Source: JAQVUB01 sp033809415 | GTDB taxonomy: Bacteria > Verrucomicrobiota > Lentisphaeria > Oligosphaerales > Oligosphaeraceae | Direction: 5' to 3' | Assembly: GCA_033809415.1 (NCBI GenBank) | Contig: JAPXLT010000045.1 | Location: 1 to 21,994, forward strand | DNA length: 21,994 nucleotides | Shown: positions 21,001 to 21,994 of the stretch, one piece after another | How positions within the stretch are numbered: position 1 is the stretch's first letter | Layout: the number at the start of each line of letters is the position of its first letter | Notes under the pieces: model-generated | Database searches by the model: none | Told to the model about the DNA's origin: nothing | What the model saw: the letters and a program-made list of their open reading frames with translations, nothing else | Program-made: the position numbers and the translations under genes

Positions 21001-21798
21001 GAAGTCACCGAGATTTTGCGGCGTCTGCTCGAATGGTGGGACGTCGATAAGGACTTACTTAAAACAAAGAAATATTTTCTTAAAAATTTTCCATCCACAG
21101 TTTTTAAGGAGCTCCAGACAGGATTCACCTGTGTGCTCGAATTGCTCGCTGAAGTTGTAGGTCCCAAGTTCAGTCCAGATTCACCTAGGAAAATAATAAC
21201 ATCCCTCAGACGACTTCTTAATGAAGTTAGAGATTACGGATTGCCTTGCCTTACCGCAGAAGCAGCTTGTCTGCATATATACCCCGATCAGACGAGGGAT
21301 GTTTACAAGCGAATCAATGAGGCATTGGTTTCGAATCAGGATGATATCCGAAAAGATGGCCTCAATGCCATCGCCAAACTCATTCTCGATAGCAAGAATG
21401 ATGTTGTGAGTTCCGAGGAATCTGAGCCGATATCGATGCTCAGCCAATACCTTACGTGGAGTCCAACCCGTTCCATAAGCTCGGCGCTTTGGATCGTCAT
21501 CCGTATTTTAAGAAACTTGCCAGACAGGTTTTTCCATGGCTTGGAGGCGGCCACCAATGGGAGACTCAATAGACTCCTTGCCGATACGGCATACGATAGC
21601 GACAATCCGGATCTGAATTTTGACGAGAAATTGGAAGTCAAGCGCACCTCGTCGATTTTAGCAGCTACACTCTGGAAACATTACGACTCACAAGGCTTGC
21701 CCATTCCAGAGGTCATTGAGAAATGGCATGAGGTATGCTTGGATACCAATGAGTTTGCCGAAATCAAAAACGCATGGAAAGACCACGCCGGAGTATGA
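18055..21798 (+). CDS. Large SIR2-domain protein, predicted anti-phage NADase (Dsr-like)
   Basis: A 1247-residue protein. The SIR2-like domain (about 20-290) has AVMVGAGFSKNAG (35-43), VFTTNYDTLLE (Asn125, Asp127), KLHGSL (His163) and IGFSGDDPNF (209-217), the complete set of NAD-binding and catalytic motifs. The remaining 950 or so residues look mainly helical, possibly HEAT/ARM-like, and I recognise no second enzymatic domain. SIR2 domains with long helical extensions occur in defence proteins such as the defence-associated sirtuins, in which phage sensing triggers NAD depletion. Which subgroup it belongs to cannot be decided by eye. The start overlaps the hsdS stop (ATGA) with GAGGTGA just upstream. 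The gene is visibly more AT-rich than the genes at 202-16000, consistent with transfer. Confidence 0.85.
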   Translation: MSKKLNDVDIPDSIRPYLNEIAEHLWAARAAVMVGAGFSKNAGKEFPNWNQLGDLFYEKAYGVKPDLVKQKCPSVPQLASEVQALIGKTALDNMLCSNIPDASFEPSKLHVKLLELPWVDVFTTNYDTLLERANNMVVTRQYDLVVNQEDIRYAVKPRIVKLHGSLSSEHSKRHLIITEEDYRRYPSDYALFVNTVQQALLENTFCLIGFSGDDPNFLQWIGWIRDNLGKDKTQKIYLVGVFDLSPARLQLLMQRGITVVDLSCCGGIEKDDHEKALTLFFDYIWSQKSNIHDWAYDYKIIRPDIRENCIKNIQEITEEWRRQRQDYPGWLILLYSDRKSLWMGTIAWVDYLPGMEKSPLGLDIQYAFELIWRLEKCLLPIFNNIAVFCEKLLEKYWPFPNENKPANCQICSGDEKYQDLPWNDLQQAWLAIAVAMLRFYREGGYLEKWEETETQLKNLSEYLSVEQREFLNYESFLFSLFTLNLPDAKQRLENWRPNETQPYWMAKRAAALAEIGLLGEAETDVKDALENIRKKQNQKVAATDLTLVSLESNAMLLGKHIQDAVASKKGEWEKQRKTRMQFNDRWNELKRFKYDIGNEIKLFELALKNPPIERKNVTEKRGFDIGKIIRTRHFPSADQEGLNAYAFLRFCEEIGLPYRIGNSTFATKTASTSLQRILKYSPFWAFATLVRLGDERAVDSLFSREDVYKFTVDEADKFIENYLDALDKCRDDIQAGDASRNDNYGVRLAKLLPEIMSRLCCKCSVDMKHRFLEFITGVYASPTKNNYRNVGGLLKRLLSSMTEVEQYNLIPELLKIPFPENLNLLTKNEFLNPFLLLGLNQRPKWAEQRLKIDSGLVEHLFSQVTSDNPDRRRWAIASLITLHKLDLFADDQRKKLAAAIWRVTDEYGLPNNADFYKFAFLELPYPGKIDPIQLFKEYVKVTPLPSQKNKQGGFSMIGEENISIVHEIIGANDNDENFWTVEEVTEILRRLLEWWDVDKDLLKTKKYFLKNFPSTVFKELQTGFTCVLELLAEVVGPKFSPDSPRKIITSLRRLLNEVRDYGLPCLTAEAACLHIYPDQTRDVYKRINEALVSNQDDIRKDGLNAIAKLILDSKNDVVSSEESEPISMLSQYLTWSPTRSISSALWIVIRILRNLPDRFFHGLEAATNGRLNRLLADTAYDSDNPDLNFDEKLEVKRTSSILAATLWKHYDSQGLPIPEVIEKWHEVCLDTNEFAEIKNAWKDHAGV

Positions 21799-21881
21799 CG
21801 CAGAAGCTCATCCAGATTCCGACTTTGAATGATGAACCGGGTGATTTTGGTAGAGTTAAGAGAGGAAAAATAATATTATGA
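21795..21881 (+). CDS. 28-codon ORF linking SIR2 gene and Bro-N gene
   Basis: The frame MTQKLIQIPTLNDEPGDF, then GRVKRGKIIL, begins at an ATG that overlaps the SIR2 stop (ATGA, 21795-21798) and ends at a TGA that overlaps the next start codon (ATGA, 21878-21881). I recognise no family. It could be a real small protein, a coupling ORF, or the remnant of a deleted RM subunit. AGAGGA near its end may serve as Shine-Dalgarno of the next gene. Confidence 0.4.
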   Translation: MTQKLIQIPTLNDEPGDFGRVKRGKIIL

Positions 21882-21994
21882 ACGAGATAAAACTTTACGA
21901 GAATAAAGAAATTAGAGCCATTTGGGATAACGAAAAAGAGGAATGGTATTTTTCAGTGGTCGATGTCGTTGGAGTTTTAACTGAACAAGAAACA
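21878..21994 (+). CDS. Bro-N domain protein (phage antirepressor-like), 5' part only
   Basis: Thirty-nine codons before the window ends: MNEIKLYENKEIRAIWDNEK, EEWYFSVVDVVGVLTEQET. The pattern IRxxWDxExExWYFSxVDVVxVLT is the start of the Bro-N family, known from phage antirepressors and from proteins frequently encoded inside type I RM loci. That habit fits the hsdR/hsdS remains here. The AGAGG at 21861-21865 is about 12 bases from the ATG, rather far, so coupling through the preceding ORF is likely. Confidence 0.8.
   Translation, partial: MNEIKLYENKEIRAIWDNEKEEWYFSVVDVVGVLTEQET

Overview
The window looks like chromosomal DNA of a Gram-negative, carbohydrate-degrading bacterium, most likely of the PVC group (Lentisphaerota, Kiritimatiellota or Verrucomicrobiota). 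The evidence is a TonB-dependent outer-membrane receptor, several large secreted or glycoside-hydrolase-like proteins with CBM9-like, discoidin-like and LamG-like domains, and intergenic regions full of short GC-rich tandem repeats. The taxonomy is inference from style only; no rRNA, tRNA or phylogenetic marker is present.

Layout. (1) 1-201: tandem 9-mers and one arm of a dispersed repeat. (2) 202-4264, minus strand: a cobalamin-riboswitch-controlled btuB-like receptor, then a DUF3450 protein and a long ExbB/TtpC-like proton channel, packed end to end. This reads as a vitamin B12 uptake operon carrying part of its own energising machinery. (3) 4592-5857, plus: a Gfo/Idh/MocA protein with the sequence signature of GH109 NAD-dependent glycosidases. 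(4) 6120-13215, minus: a polysaccharide or glycoside utilisation cluster made of a TIM-barrel protein without signal peptide, a large secreted CBM9/TIM-barrel/discoidin protein, a secreted LamG protein and a GxDLY-SGNH esterase. (5) 13456-21994: an accessory, defence-type region. It holds a TOTE-like primase-helicase, an orphan MqsA-like HTH regulator, a broken RelB/YafQ toxin-antitoxin pair, a type I restriction-modification locus reduced to an hsdR head joined to an hsdS tail, a 1247-residue SIR2-domain protein whose start overlaps the hsdS stop, a 28-codon ORF overlapping both neighbours by ATGA, and the start of a Bro-N protein.

The gaps between genes are filled with one modular repeat system. 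Its parts are 9-bp tandem units, G-rich heptamers (GCAGGGT), inverted arms of the type AACCACGAA...ACACGAAAATTTT, a small palindrome (CGYAACCG-N3-CGGTTRCG), and a 55-nt dispersed block. Two nearly full copies (13456-13632 and 16980-17267) share arms and core but carry one and eight internal 9-mers. Both touch the 3' ends of genes and supply their stop codons. In the primase-helicase gene the reading frame runs through a terminator-like hairpin into the repeat.

The strongest leads are this modular repeat family, the SIR2 gene left in a collapsed type I RM operon, and the riboswitch-linked B12 uptake operon.
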